Below, in pieces: positions 1 through 7,969 of a stretch of 34,389 nucleotides of DNA. The stretch is from Chromatiaceae bacterium (GTDB lineage: Bacteria > Pseudomonadota > Gammaproteobacteria > Chromatiales > Chromatiaceae): contig JACDZG010000081.1 in the NCBI GenBank assembly GCA_013426805.1, positions 1 through 34,389 of the forward strand. The letters are read 5' to 3'. The translations under genes and the position numbers were made by a program. The notes beneath the pieces were generated by a model, which did no database searches, was not told the DNA's origin, and saw only the letters and a program-made list of their open reading frames with translations. Every line of letters starts with the position of its first letter. Positions within the stretch are counted from its first letter, which is position 1.

Positions 1-33
1 TCTCACCCACTCGACTACGCGCCCTTGCCGGGA

Positions 34-87
34 CGCACCGCAGCGGACCCTACGGATCGCGGCCTTAACGGTTGGGTCCGCGGTGCG
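34..87. terminator. strong imperfect hairpin downstream of the DsbD-like gene
   Basis: The left arm (34-50) and right arm (74-87) pair over 14 bp with a 3-nt bulge; the arm ends read CGCACCGC and GCGGTGCG. It lies 25 bp beyond the stop of the minus-strand DsbD-like gene, so it could end that transcript. There is no clear T-run, so it may be a processing or stabilising hairpin or a repeat rather than a classical intrinsic terminator. Confidence 0.4.
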
Positions 88-111
88 GACCGACGCGCTT
101 GCGCCAATCGT

Positions 112-1446
112 CTAAGGCCCCGCCGAGCGCAGCCGCCGCTCCAGCAACGCAATGCTCGCGGCCAGTATCAGCGCCATCCCCAACAGCAAGGCGCCGACCC
201 AGGGCCGCGACAACAGTTCCGGGGCGATCAGCATCACCAGCCCCAATCCCAGCATCATGAAACCAGACAGCAGCTTGAGTATCCGACCCTGCTGCTCGGT
301 CAGCTTCCTGGTCCCCAATGTATACGTGAAGACCAGGACAATGGTCAGCAGCGGCAGGATATAGATCAGGTTATAGAAGACCAGATAGCCGTAGTGGGCG
401 GCCGGGGTCAGGTCATGCAGGGTCAGCACGCGGGTGAAGACCATCGGGAAACCGGCGGTGCACAGCAGTTCGTAGCTGTTGGCGGCGAGCGCCAATACCA
501 CTGTACCGATCAGCATGGTTCCCAGCCGATCCGCCGTCACCAGGGTCCGCATCCGTTTGAAGAGTCCGGGTTTGGCGCCCTCCGGGATGGACAGGCTGGG
601 ACCCTGTTTGAACCAGAAGTAATCCTTGACGTTCAATCCCCCGATGACGAGCGCGACGGCGCCCGCAATGGTGGTCACCACCGGCGCCCCGCCCACCACC
701 AGGAAAAGATTGAGCCAGGCCGCCATGAACAGGAAATAGACCAGCCCGGAGAACAGCACGAAGGTACCGCCGATCAGCAGCATGCGAGTCCGGCTGCGAG
801 CGTGGACCAGAAGACTCAACAGGAACAGCAGCACGAAAAAGGCACAGGGGTTGAAGGCATCCAGCCCGGCGATGACCAGGGTGAACAGCGGCAATGACAG
901 TGACCCGGCGTCCAGGGTGCCGATGAAGGGCACCTCGATCGTCGGTGGCGGGGCGTCACCGGCGACGGCCGCCGCACCCTCACCAACGGCCTCCCCGGCG
1001 CCGGTCGCCTGGCGGCAGAAGCGGGCCAACCCGAGGATCCGTGCGCCCATGCCCTGCGCGTTGTCATAGCCGGTGAGCATCTGACCGCAAACGAAGAACG
1101 CCGGCACCGAGCGCGCGTCCTCGCCGAGCGCCTGGGCCATTTCGACATAGCGCTGAGTGTTCTCGCGACTGCTGTTGATCTCGAAATCACGAACCTCGAT
1201 CCAGGGCTCCTGATCACGCAACTGCGCCAGAAACGGCAGGGCCTCGCGACAATGGGGACATTGCCGGGACCAGAAGACATAGAGGGGAACGCGCGGCTGA
1301 CCCGCGGCATCCGTCGCCAGCCACTTGATCGCGCCGGACGACGCGGTCTCGACGTTCGCCCTCAACGCCGACCCGAGCAAGACCCCGAGTGCAAGCGATA
1401 GAAACAACAGGACACGACCAGTGAAACGAAAATGCGGCATGACCAT
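112..1446 (-). CDS. thioredoxin-like domain fused to a DsbD/CcdA-like membrane protein
   Basis: This is a 444-residue membrane protein predicted to handle thiol-disulfide exchange across the inner membrane. An N-terminal hydrophobic signal or anchor (about residues 10-28) is followed by a thioredoxin/glutaredoxin-like domain with a CPHC active site near residue 65. From about residue 180 there are roughly six to seven membrane segments. These hold two isolated cysteines, in FNPCAFF and in ELLCTAGFP, placed like the redox pair of CcdA/DsbD. The order is the reverse of DsbD, which carries its thioredoxin domain at the C-terminus. The family role (electron transfer to periplasmic thiols or cytochrome c maturation) is established for relatives; the actual substrate here is unknown. 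The start is the ATG at 1446, with a second ATG two codons downstream. Confidence 0.75.
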   Translation of the reverse strand: MVMPHFRFTGRVLLFLSLALGVLLGSALRANVETASSGAIKWLATDAAGQPRVPLYVFWSRQCPHCREALPFLAQLRDQEPWIEVRDFEINSSRENTQRYVEMAQALGEDARSVPAFFVCGQMLTGYDNAQGMGARILGLARFCRQATGAGEAVGEGAAAVAGDAPPPTIEVPFIGTLDAGSLSLPLFTLVIAGLDAFNPCAFFVLLFLLSLLVHARSRTRMLLIGGTFVLFSGLVYFLFMAAWLNLFLVVGGAPVVTTIAGAVALVIGGLNVKDYFWFKQGPSLSIPEGAKPGLFKRMRTLVTADRLGTMLIGTVVLALAANSYELLCTAGFPMVFTRVLTLHDLTPAAHYGYLVFYNLIYILPLLTIVLVFTYTLGTRKLTEQQGRILKLLSGFMMLGLGLVMLIAPELLSRPWVGALLLGMALILAASIALLERRLRSAGP

Positions 1447-1726
1447 CCCCGAACGGTAGCGCGATGAGACCAGAACACCGAGCCCACGGGGCCGGGCGCC
1501 TGGCTCGGGAAGTTCAGCATTTTACGCCCGAAAGGCTGCCCCCAGTCGGTCGGGAGCACCGGTATCGAGTGTTAGAATGGACGCCCTGTGACTGCAGACG
1601 AACCCTAGCCGCTGCCCGCCGCTTATCCGCTATGACCACGATCGCTGCCGCGCCCGACTGTCCTGACGCTTCCCGAGCACCGTCGGCCGACGTGACGGCC
1701 CGCGCAGCCACTCCGCGGAGCAACCC

Positions 1727-2416
1727 ATGACGACACCCTGCGATGCACTGCTCACCGAGGTGGAGTCCGACATCCGGACAACCGCCGCCGCCATCGGCTT
1801 CGACCACCTCACCCCGGCGGTCAGCGACGCCCTGCGCCGGGTTCCTCGCCACGCGTTCGTCGCGCCCGCGCAGCGCGACCTGGCCTACGCCAACTATCCC
1901 CTACCCATCGGCAGCGGCCAGACCATCTCACAGCCCTATATCGTCGCGATCATGAGCCAACTGCTCGGAGTCGGCGCCGGCGATCGGGTCTTCGAGCTCG
2001 GCACCGGGTCCGGCTATCAAGCGGCGGTGCTGGCCGCCCTGGGGGTGGCGGTCTACTCGATGGAGATCCTCCCGGAATTGGCGGAGCGGGCGGGCATGAC
2101 CTTGCAGTCATTGGGTTATGATCAGGTCCAAGTGCGCGCCGGAGACGGCTGGCTCGGCTGGCCGCAGGCCGCTCCATTCGACGGCATCATCGTCACCGCC
2201 GCGGCCCCGCGCCTGCCCGAGGCCCTGCTCGACCAACTCAAGCCTGGCGGTCGGTTGGTGATCCCGCTCGGTGAACCCGGTGGCAACCAGGAACTCGCCT
2301 TGTACCGGAAAGGGCCGGCCGGGGCAGTCACCGGATACAATCTGCTGCCGGTCCGCTTCGTGCCGGTGACTGGTGGACTGGGTCGGTCGGGGCCGCCTTC
2401 GACCGTTACCGATTAA
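1727..2416 (+). CDS. pcm: protein-L-isoaspartate O-methyltransferase
   Basis: This 229-residue cytosolic enzyme transfers a methyl group from S-adenosylmethionine to L-isoaspartyl residues, starting repair of damaged proteins. The SAM-binding glycine-rich loop ELGTGSGY lies at about residues 90-97. The family segment around GSGQTISQPYIVA (about 62-74) precedes it, and the C-terminal GGRLVIPLGE strand is present. Length is normal for Pcm. The ATG at 1727 is preceded by GGAG with a 6-nt spacer. In many gammaproteobacteria pcm sits with surE and nlpD; here it is instead followed after 21 bp by an exonuclease gene, possibly in one transcript. Confidence 0.9.
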   Translation: MTTPCDALLTEVESDIRTTAAAIGFDHLTPAVSDALRRVPRHAFVAPAQRDLAYANYPLPIGSGQTISQPYIVAIMSQLLGVGAGDRVFELGTGSGYQAAVLAALGVAVYSMEILPELAERAGMTLQSLGYDQVQVRAGDGWLGWPQAAPFDGIIVTAAAPRLPEALLDQLKPGGRLVIPLGEPGGNQELALYRKGPAGAVTGYNLLPVRFVPVTGGLGRSGPPSTVTD

Positions 2417-2437
2417 AGTATCAACAGGAGTATCACG

Positions 2438-3055
2438 GTGGAAACCATCGCCGTCATCGATTTTGAGACCACCGGCCTGTCGCCGGATTGCGGTGATCGC
2501 GCCACCGAGATTGCCGCCGTGCTGGTGCGCGACGGGCAGCTCGTCGCTCAGTATCAGAGCCTCATGAACGCCGGTGTGTCGATCCCCGGGTTCATCACGG
2601 GCTTTACGGGGATCACGAACGCGATGGTGCGCGCGGCGCCGCCGGCGCGGCAGGTGATGGCCGAGGTGGCGGACTTTGTCGGCGACTATCCGCTGGTGGC
2701 CCATAACGCCTCGTTCGACAGCAAGTTCTGGGACGCCGAACTGGCACGCATCGGGCGCGCCCGGTGCCAGGCCTTCATCTGCTCGATGCTGATTGCCCGG
2801 CGCGTGCTGCCGCAGGCACCCAACCATAAGCTCGGCACCCTGGTCGACTATGCCAAGCTACCGGTAACCGGGCGCTATCACCGTGCCCAGGCCGACGCCG
2901 AGATGACCGCGCATCTCACCCTGTATCTGGAACGGGAACTGATGCGGCGATTCGGGCTCGGGACGGTGTCCTGCCGATTGCTCACGAAGATCCAACGCAC
3001 GCCGGCCAGCCGGCTGGAAGACTGCGTTGCGCGCTTTGAAAAGGCGTGCGCCTGA
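2438..3055 (+). CDS. DEDDh 3'-5' exonuclease (DnaQ/RNase T fold)
   Basis: This 205-residue protein has the exonuclease fold of the DNA polymerase III epsilon subunit and RNase T. The four acidic metal ligands and catalytic histidine of the DEDDh class are visible: D8 and E10 in VIDFETTG, D94 in HNASFD, and H148 and D153 in YHRAQADAE. The GTG start at 2438 is supported by AGGAG about 8 nt upstream and by MxxIAVIDFETTG being the usual N-terminus. It is shorter than full DnaQ proteins that bind the polymerase alpha subunit, so it is probably a stand-alone or repair exonuclease. It lies 27 bp before an ERCC4-family nuclease, which suggests a joint role in processing DNA ends or branches. Its substrate cannot be read from sequence. 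Confidence 0.85.
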   Translation: METIAVIDFETTGLSPDCGDRATEIAAVLVRDGQLVAQYQSLMNAGVSIPGFITGFTGITNAMVRAAPPARQVMAEVADFVGDYPLVAHNASFDSKFWDAELARIGRARCQAFICSMLIARRVLPQAPNHKLGTLVDYAKLPVTGRYHRAQADAEMTAHLTLYLERELMRRFGLGTVSCRLLTKIQRTPASRLEDCVARFEKACA

Positions 3056-3082
3056 AGGTCTATCGCATCATTCCACCAGCAG

Positions 3083-3760
3083 ATGATGACGACCAGCCAA
3101 CGCGTCTGCATTGTGGTCGATGACCGCGAGTCGGCCGGCCCCGTGCCGACGGCGCTGCGGCAGCACGCCGACGTGGTAACCCGGGTGGAGCGGCTGCCGG
3201 TCGGCGATTATCAGGTGGACGACAGCCTGCTGTTCGAGCGCAAGACGCTGCCGGACCTGGTGGCCTCGATCAAGGACGGGCGCCTGTTCTCCCAGGGGCT
3301 GCGGCTCGCCAACGCGCCCCTGCGCGCCGCGCTGATCCTGGAGGGTCGCGCGCGTGACCTGGCGCAGTGCCGGATGCGGCGCGAGGCGATCCAGGGCGCG
3401 CTGGTCAATTTGACCCTGTTTCTCGGCATCCCGCTGCTGCGGTCCATGGACGCGGAGGAGACCGCGCGCCTGATGCTGTTCGCTGCGCGGCAGGCGCGCG
3501 TCCGCGCGGTCGGCGCGCTGCCCCGGCCCGGTCGCCGCCCGCGCGGCAAGGCACGGGTGCAGAGCCGGGTCCTGCAGGGTTTACCGGGGATCGGGCCGGA
3601 GCGGGCGCGCCGACTGCTGGAACAGTTCGGTTCGGTCGAGGCGATCATGGCCGCTCCGGCCGACGCGCTGGCCGCGGTGCCGGGGATCGGTCCGACCACC
3701 GCGGGTTCGATTCGATGGGCGGTCGAGGACCCGCGCCCGGATTACCAACTGTTCAGGTGA
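3083..3760 (+). CDS. ERCC4-domain (XPF/Mus81-type) nuclease with C-terminal helix-hairpin-helix pair
   Basis: This is a 225-residue protein. An ERCC4 nuclease domain occupies about residues 8-130, with acidic residues D13/D14 in VVDDRE, GDY at 41-43 and the family's hallmark ERKTLPD at 52-58. The tail, about 160-215, contains two helix-hairpin-helix motifs, LPGIGPERA and VPGIGPTTA. This is the minimal layout of structure-specific endonucleases that cut branched DNA in archaea and eukaryotes; it is much less common in bacteria. It lacks the helicase part of archaeal Hef/XPF. Two ATGs (3083, 3086) are possible starts and neither has a strong ribosome site. The preceding exonuclease gene is close enough to be co-transcribed. 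The biological role in bacteria is not established. Confidence 0.8.
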   Translation: MMTTSQRVCIVVDDRESAGPVPTALRQHADVVTRVERLPVGDYQVDDSLLFERKTLPDLVASIKDGRLFSQGLRLANAPLRAALILEGRARDLAQCRMRREAIQGALVNLTLFLGIPLLRSMDAEETARLMLFAARQARVRAVGALPRPGRRPRGKARVQSRVLQGLPGIGPERARRLLEQFGSVEAIMAAPADALAAVPGIGPTTAGSIRWAVEDPRPDYQLFR

Positions 3761-3790
3761 TTTCCGACAATTTGGATACCGGTTAGTGTA

Positions 3791-3810
3791 GGTGCGACTT
3801 CAGTCGCACC
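3791..3810. repeat. REP-like palindrome (GGTGCGACT type)
   Basis: A perfect inverted repeat with 9-bp arms, GGTGCGACT and AGTCGCACC, separated by 2 nt, lies just after the ERCC4 nuclease gene. It resembles the short intergenic palindromes scattered in many GC-rich gammaproteobacterial genomes. It could also act as a transcript-end hairpin. Confidence 0.55.
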
Positions 3811-3946
3811 AACATCCGAGCCGGTGGTGCGTGGTATAGCGTTCGCACCCGGAATGCCATCGCAGTGCATACGCGGTCACGTGCGCTTGAGGCGGACGGC
3901 GTCAGGCCGTATTGTGGAACCGTGTTCATCGCCAGGCCGCCCGACC

Positions 3947-4726
3947 ATGCTCAGTATCCGCCCGCTCCCCGCCTTCGACGACAACTACATCTGGCTCTTG
4001 ACCGAACCACCCGGCCGCGACGCCGTGGTGGTGGACCCGGGGGATGCGGACCCGGTGCTGGAGGCCCTGGCCGTTGCGGGACTGCGGCTCACCGCCGTGC
4101 TGGTGACCCACCATCACGGCGACCATGTCGGCGGACTCGCGGAGCTGCGCCAGGCCTTCCCTGAGCTCACCGTCATCGGTCCCCGCGAACCGCGCATCCG
4201 CACCCTGACCCGGCAGGTCGGCGAAGGCGATCAGGTGCAGCCGCCGGGTCTGAGTACCCGCTTCAGGGTGCTGGAAGTCCCTGGTCACACCGCGAGCCAC
4301 ATCGCCTTCCTGGCCGACGGCGCGCTCTTCTGCGGCGACACGCTCTTCGCCGGCGGCTGCGGCCGGGTCTTCGACGGCACCTTCGCGCAGTTATCCGCCT
4401 CGCTGCGGCGCATCGCCGATCTGGATCCGGCAACCCGCTGCTACTGCGCCCACGAATACACCCTGGCGAATCTGGGCTTCGCCCGCTGGGTGGAGCCGGA
4501 TAGCCCGGCCCTGCGCGCCCGCATCCGGACCGCCGAGGCGACCCGCGCCGCCGGTCTGCCGACGGCTCCGTCCAGCCTGGCCGAGGAACTGGCCACCAAC
4601 CCCTTCCTGCGCACCGGTGAGCCGGGCGTGATCGCCGCGGCCGAGCGCTTCGCCGGGCACCCGCTCGCCGGCCACGCGGCGGTCTTCACCGCCCTGCGGC
4701 AGTGGAAGGACACCAAGTACGATTGA
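3947..4726 (+). CDS. gloB: hydroxyacylglutathione hydrolase (glyoxalase II)
   Basis: This 259-residue cytosolic metallo-beta-lactamase-fold hydrolase splits S-D-lactoylglutathione into D-lactate and glutathione, the second step of methylglyoxal detoxification. The binuclear metal motif is THHHGDH with ligands H55, H57, D59 and H60. The further ligand regions VPGHTASHIAF and FCGDTLFAGGCGRVFDG are present, as is the C-terminal YCAHEYTLANLGFA segment. The frame is open upstream to 3824, but the ATG at 3947 gives the conserved GloB beginning MLSIRPLPAFDDNY and the normal family length, so the longer start is rejected. It appears to be transcribed alone. Confidence 0.93.
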   Translation: MLSIRPLPAFDDNYIWLLTEPPGRDAVVVDPGDADPVLEALAVAGLRLTAVLVTHHHGDHVGGLAELRQAFPELTVIGPREPRIRTLTRQVGEGDQVQPPGLSTRFRVLEVPGHTASHIAFLADGALFCGDTLFAGGCGRVFDGTFAQLSASLRRIADLDPATRCYCAHEYTLANLGFARWVEPDSPALRARIRTAEATRAAGLPTAPSSLAEELATNPFLRTGEPGVIAAAERFAGHPLAGHAAVFTALRQWKDTKYD

Positions 4727-4883
4727 GCCCGGAACGCGCGCGATCGGGCTGCGGCACACCCGGCGCACGGCGCTTGAGCAGCAAGGTCGTGAGGAAAGCG
4801 ACCAAAGCGATCGAAGCCATCTCGCTTCGTCAGGCCGCCTGCCCTATGCTTCAGCATCGGTTCTTTTTTCGGAGCGATTTCCG

Positions 4884-5039
4884 ATGCAGCCCCAACGCCA
4901 CGTCCGCCTGTTTCGCACCGGGCGCAACCAAGCCCTGCGCATCCCTCGCGAGTTCGAGCTCGACGCGGACGAGGCGACCATTCGCAGGGACGCTGTTGCC
5001 CTCCCGGGTCCGTCGTCCGGCCACGGATCTTTTGGATGA
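4884..5039 (+). pseudogene. truncated VapB-type antitoxin (AbrB-fold DNA-binding remnant)
   Basis: This 51-codon frame begins like VapB-family antitoxins: VRLFRTGRNQALRIPREFEL at residues 7-26, then DADEATIRR. These match the SpoVT/AbrB-fold DNA-binding arm of plasmid- and chromosome-borne VapB. After residue 36 the sequence no longer resembles the family: the acidic C-terminal part that normally neutralises the toxin is missing, replaced by LPGPSSGHGSFG and a stop. A purine-rich GGAGCGA sits about 7 nt before the ATG. The gene therefore looks broken, and a VapC-like fragment follows directly. A small functional DNA-binding protein cannot be excluded. Confidence 0.55.
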
Positions 5040-5181
5040 ACTGACCTACCTGTTGGGGTCAGGTCCCGACCGGATCGGGACCCTGGATTTCCAGGCCTCG
5101 CCATCCGACTACCAGCCGCGCGTATCCATTGAGGCCAGTCTGGACGCGGTGTTGGTGACGGGTGCTCGGAATGGACGCTGA
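5035..5181 (+). pseudogene. possible VapC toxin remnant
   Basis: This frame overlaps the end of the VapB remnant and reads DELTYLLGSG, then IGTLDFQ, then SLDAVLVTGARNGR and a stop. These pieces recall the start of VapC (LTYLLDTN-like) and its C-terminal stretch (IGxLDxxIA ... LGAVLVTNNxREF). The middle of the PIN domain, with most of its acidic catalytic residues, is absent. The reading is a pattern match by eye and depends on the adjacent VapB-like start; no intact toxin is encoded. The stretch from 5182 to 5415 shows no gene. Confidence 0.3.
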
Positions 5182-5415
5182 TCGGCATTGATCAGGACTC
5201 GACTGGCCGTCAGCAATCGGCCATTTGCTGACGCTCACTCGCAGCTTGCTAGCGACAACTTTATCCATGCTTGCGGACGCTGAGGCCCGGCTGTCGGCAA
5301 CGATCACAGCAGACAATTCGCCCGAGATCAGAGCGATCTATGACCGAAACTCAAGGTGCCCGGGAGTCCTCCTCAGACTGGGCCGCAGTGGCTATTCATG
5401 CTTCGGGCGGGAGCG

Positions 5416-6537
5416 TCAGCCGGGACTGTCATGATATGTCGAAAGGTGGCGCGCGCCGAGAAAAGTCTCGATTTCCCACTTGCTATTGATATCTGAGAGG
5501 TTCTTGCGAACCCTCACCGCCCCAGTATGCGGCAAAGCGGGTCGCAACTGTTTTCCCATTTCCCGTATAGTCCTTTGAACGGCGGCAGGGCGCTGTCGCG
5601 ATGTCTTCGATTGTACTGCGGAGGTGGTGATATAGGCATTATCCGTATGGCTGAGAATGCGGACTGCATCGTCCCGAGCAGGCAAGTACGTTCGGCCACT
5701 CGTGAACGGGGTGACTAAGGCTACCGAATCTCCGGCTACCATGACGTCCCAGACATCCCGGCAATGTCCGGTGACAGACCCATGATGCGGTACTTTAAAA
5801 ACGTCGGCTCGATGTTGGGGCCTTGCGGTTGACGAAACCACAGCTTTCCAACCCATACCAGAATCGGTCGCATGTTCCAGGTCACTGCCGAGAAGGATAT
5901 GGTTCTCGCCGACTGACAGCCAAAACGCCACACAAAGATCATTACGATTATGGACGCTCGCTCGGTACTTTGTTTCGCCTACGTTTGGCATCAAAGATGC
6001 GAGTTCGAACAGGAATTTCTCGACTTGCGCATCAGACGGGGAAAGCGACCAAAGCTCTACGTCGCACCCGTGAGAAAGCTCGCCACCAGACACGGCGTAA
6101 AGACGCCGATCCGCAATTGCAAGTTTAGCGGTACGGCCCTGAAGTAACGAGTAGATTTTATGCAACTCGCTTACTCCGCTTCCGCCAGCTATGCGGTTGC
6201 CGCAGTCGTAGCGCGAGACCATTGCTGCAAATTCTTTCTTCGTTAGCGCGGAGGATAGGCAAAAGCTGGCCTGCGGGCATGCTTCAAGTACGGTCGAAAG
6301 CCCCCGGACGTGGTCGTCGTGCCAATGCGATGCGAGGATGATATCGACGACGTCCGCCGGTTTTAAACCGATCAGACTTAGGTAGGCTAACGCTGCAGGT
6401 TGCCTGGAATTCGAGTCGATGCAAGAGTCTACAAGTATCCAATGACCTGAACCAAGGTGCGCCAACACACTTTCCCCATATCCAGGGCCAAACAGTATCA
6501 GCTCCAGCGTGTCTTGACACGGGGGTGGGCTAAACAC
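5416..6537 (-). CDS. ComEC-like metallo-beta-lactamase-fold hydrolase of the three-gene cassette
   Basis: This 373-residue soluble protein has the MBL fold. The N-terminal LILFGPGYGESVLAHL and WILVDSC strands resemble the hydrolase domain of ComEC/Rec2. The metal motif is HWHDDH, with H71, H73, D75 and H76. GSDLEH (about 220) and VPHHGS (about 245) provide further ligand positions. There are no membrane segments and no signal peptide, so it is not a DNA-uptake channel. The substrate may be a nucleotide, nucleic acid or another phosphoester; this is unknown. The GTG start at 6537 lies 10 nt after the stop of the upstream gene, which indicates translational coupling. GC content is clearly lower than in the flanking core genes, which suggests horizontal transfer. 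Confidence 0.75.
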   Translation of the reverse strand: MFSPPPCQDTLELILFGPGYGESVLAHLGSGHWILVDSCIDSNSRQPAALAYLSLIGLKPADVVDIILASHWHDDHVRGLSTVLEACPQASFCLSSALTKKEFAAMVSRYDCGNRIAGGSGVSELHKIYSLLQGRTAKLAIADRRLYAVSGGELSHGCDVELWSLSPSDAQVEKFLFELASLMPNVGETKYRASVHNRNDLCVAFWLSVGENHILLGSDLEHATDSGMGWKAVVSSTARPQHRADVFKVPHHGSVTGHCRDVWDVMVAGDSVALVTPFTSGRTYLPARDDAVRILSHTDNAYITTSAVQSKTSRQRPAAVQRTIREMGKQLRPALPHTGAVRVRKNLSDINSKWEIETFLGARHLSTYHDSPG

Positions 6538-6547
6538 GGGGTCGCGA

Positions 6548-7126
6548 CTATTCCCAGTTAATGCCGTTTAGCAGGTCGTCCGCATCGCGGTCCGCTTGCG
6601 CGATCTCGTTTCTTGTCCACTTTGGAAGACGGCGAAAGACCAATTGGGACACGCGTTTCTTGCTTCCACTAGGAGCTGTCTCGTAACCGATCGTCCATCT
6701 GAAAATGGCACCTTCGCGCAACAGGTCACGATCGGGATCAGCGATATCTTCGAGATCGAAGTCGGCTTCTTCTGCGGCAAAGGACTCTTGGCGGGTCATA
6801 TCAACGAGTCGGGCCGTAAATCCGTCTCCGGAGATGTCGACGACATATCCTTCCCATTCTTGCAGCGGAACTAGAGTGGGCCGCGGACGCAACTTCGTGC
6901 GAGGGAACATCGGAATCGCTGGATCTCCCGTCTGCATATGCGGCATGAATGCGGAAACATCCGTGGTCGCGCGGCGAGACGCATCATGCAGATCAGCATC
7001 AACTGCACCAGATTCATTGCGCTCTTGACGCTTGAGAGAGAACTCGATCAACTCTTTAGTGAGCAAGGGGTGCGTCATAGTCGACGTGGCGCCGAAGTCA
7101 ACAAACTGTGATGCCGTATTAGTCAT
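6548..7126 (-). CDS. uncharacterised small protein with a probable beta-barrel domain
   Basis: This is a 192-residue soluble protein that I cannot assign to a named family. Residues about 1-85 are polar and probably flexible. The rest contains alternating short strands, WEGYVVDISGDGFTARLVDM and FRWTIGYETAPSG, then VSQLVFRRLPKWTRNEI and an acidic tail ending DDLLNGINWE. The strand pattern suggests a small OB- or SH3-like barrel, which is inference only. The ATG at 7126 overlaps the upstream stop by 8 nt, so the two genes are coupled. A longer TTG start at 7144 is possible. It sits between the 261-residue gene and the MBL hydrolase on the same strand, consistent with a partner or adaptor of the hydrolase. 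Confidence 0.7.
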   Translation of the reverse strand: MTNTASQFVDFGATSTMTHPLLTKELIEFSLKRQERNESGAVDADLHDASRRATTDVSAFMPHMQTGDPAIPMFPRTKLRPRPTLVPLQEWEGYVVDISGDGFTARLVDMTRQESFAAEEADFDLEDIADPDRDLLREGAIFRWTIGYETAPSGSKKRVSQLVFRRLPKWTRNEIAQADRDADDLLNGINWE

Positions 7127-7904
7127 TGGTGGTACTCTGGGCAAGCGCCATTACTTGATCGATAATCCACGCGGATCGCTTCAACGAGTCCTCGAATCGG
7201 TTGTTTACAATAGAAACTGCCTTTTCACAACCGGTTACCTTAGCGGGATCGCCGATAGCATAATGATCATTGACGTCAGCGCGGACGGCGAACGGCGACT
7301 TGAGACTCGTGGAGCGCTCTACTTTGGCTCTAATGTATCCATCCTCACGGTCATCAAGCAGCGTTTGCTGCATAGTTATCGATTGCATCCCGCCGTGTCT
7401 TGTTGGCGTGCCCTTAATTTTCGCAGCCCACTCCCCCCATGCGTCTTGGGGCGCAAGACGCTCGCCGACTCTATCGAGCGTCGCCAAGTCTGGGACTGCA
7501 AAGTGCACGATGCGGTTGATGCCCACTAGACCGATCGGTGTATGCGACAAGAATTCACCGAAGAGTCGGACAACTAAGTCCGCCAGTCGAATTTGCGGAT
7601 GCGCCGATGTTTCCGCAAGAAACCGGTGTCGTTCAACTTGAATAACCAGCCAATCCGTAGAAAAGCGAGAGAGATCAGAGTGCACGATATCAATATCAGC
7701 GGAAGCAACCTCCGCCTCCGGTAATAATCCTTGTGCTCCAAACCAATCGACGCGAAATATCCTCGGGTTGAAATCCCCGACGAAAACCACGTTCGCACTA
7801 TCTATACCAGGTTGTATGCGCATTGCTGTAGCAGTTGCTGCGCCTGTCATACTGCTCAGGCTGGTTAATGTATGTATTCGGTGCTTTTTTTCCAACTCGA
7901 TCAT
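7119..7904 (-). CDS. uncharacterised 261-residue protein, first gene of the cassette
   Basis: This is a soluble protein with no signal peptide or membrane segment. Recognisable blocks are VVFVGDFNPRIFRVDWFG (about 39-56), FSTDWLVIQVERHRF (about 81-95) and VGINRIVHF (about 122-130), then a variable C-terminal half. The plan of a QVxRxRF strand followed by a GINRI strand distantly recalls the sporadically distributed TIGR04255-type proteins, but the similarity is weak and I do not assign it. The ATG at 7904 opens a three-gene unit whose junctions overlap or nearly touch. The gene-poor, AT-richer stretch upstream probably holds its promoter. Low GC marks it as foreign relative to the neighbours. 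Confidence 0.65.
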   Translation of the reverse strand: MIELEKKHRIHTLTSLSSMTGAATATAMRIQPGIDSANVVFVGDFNPRIFRVDWFGAQGLLPEAEVASADIDIVHSDLSRFSTDWLVIQVERHRFLAETSAHPQIRLADLVVRLFGEFLSHTPIGLVGINRIVHFAVPDLATLDRVGERLAPQDAWGEWAAKIKGTPTRHGGMQSITMQQTLLDDREDGYIRAKVERSTSLKSPFAVRADVNDHYAIGDPAKVTGCEKAVSIVNNRFEDSLKRSAWIIDQVMALAQSTTND

Positions 7905-7969
7905 TGCTGGATACTGCTGTCAAAACATCCTAACCTCCCGCAGGCAAAAATAAAAGAAACGCGGAGCAG

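Noticed and set aside
25-897. 290-codon plus-strand open frame opposite the DsbD-like gene
   Set aside because: Gln- and Arg-rich shadow; the minus strand has a clear signal sequence, CPHC site and membrane helices.
3824-3946. Upstream extension of gloB
   Set aside because: The extra 41 codons do not resemble the family, and the ATG at 3947 gives the canonical GloB start.
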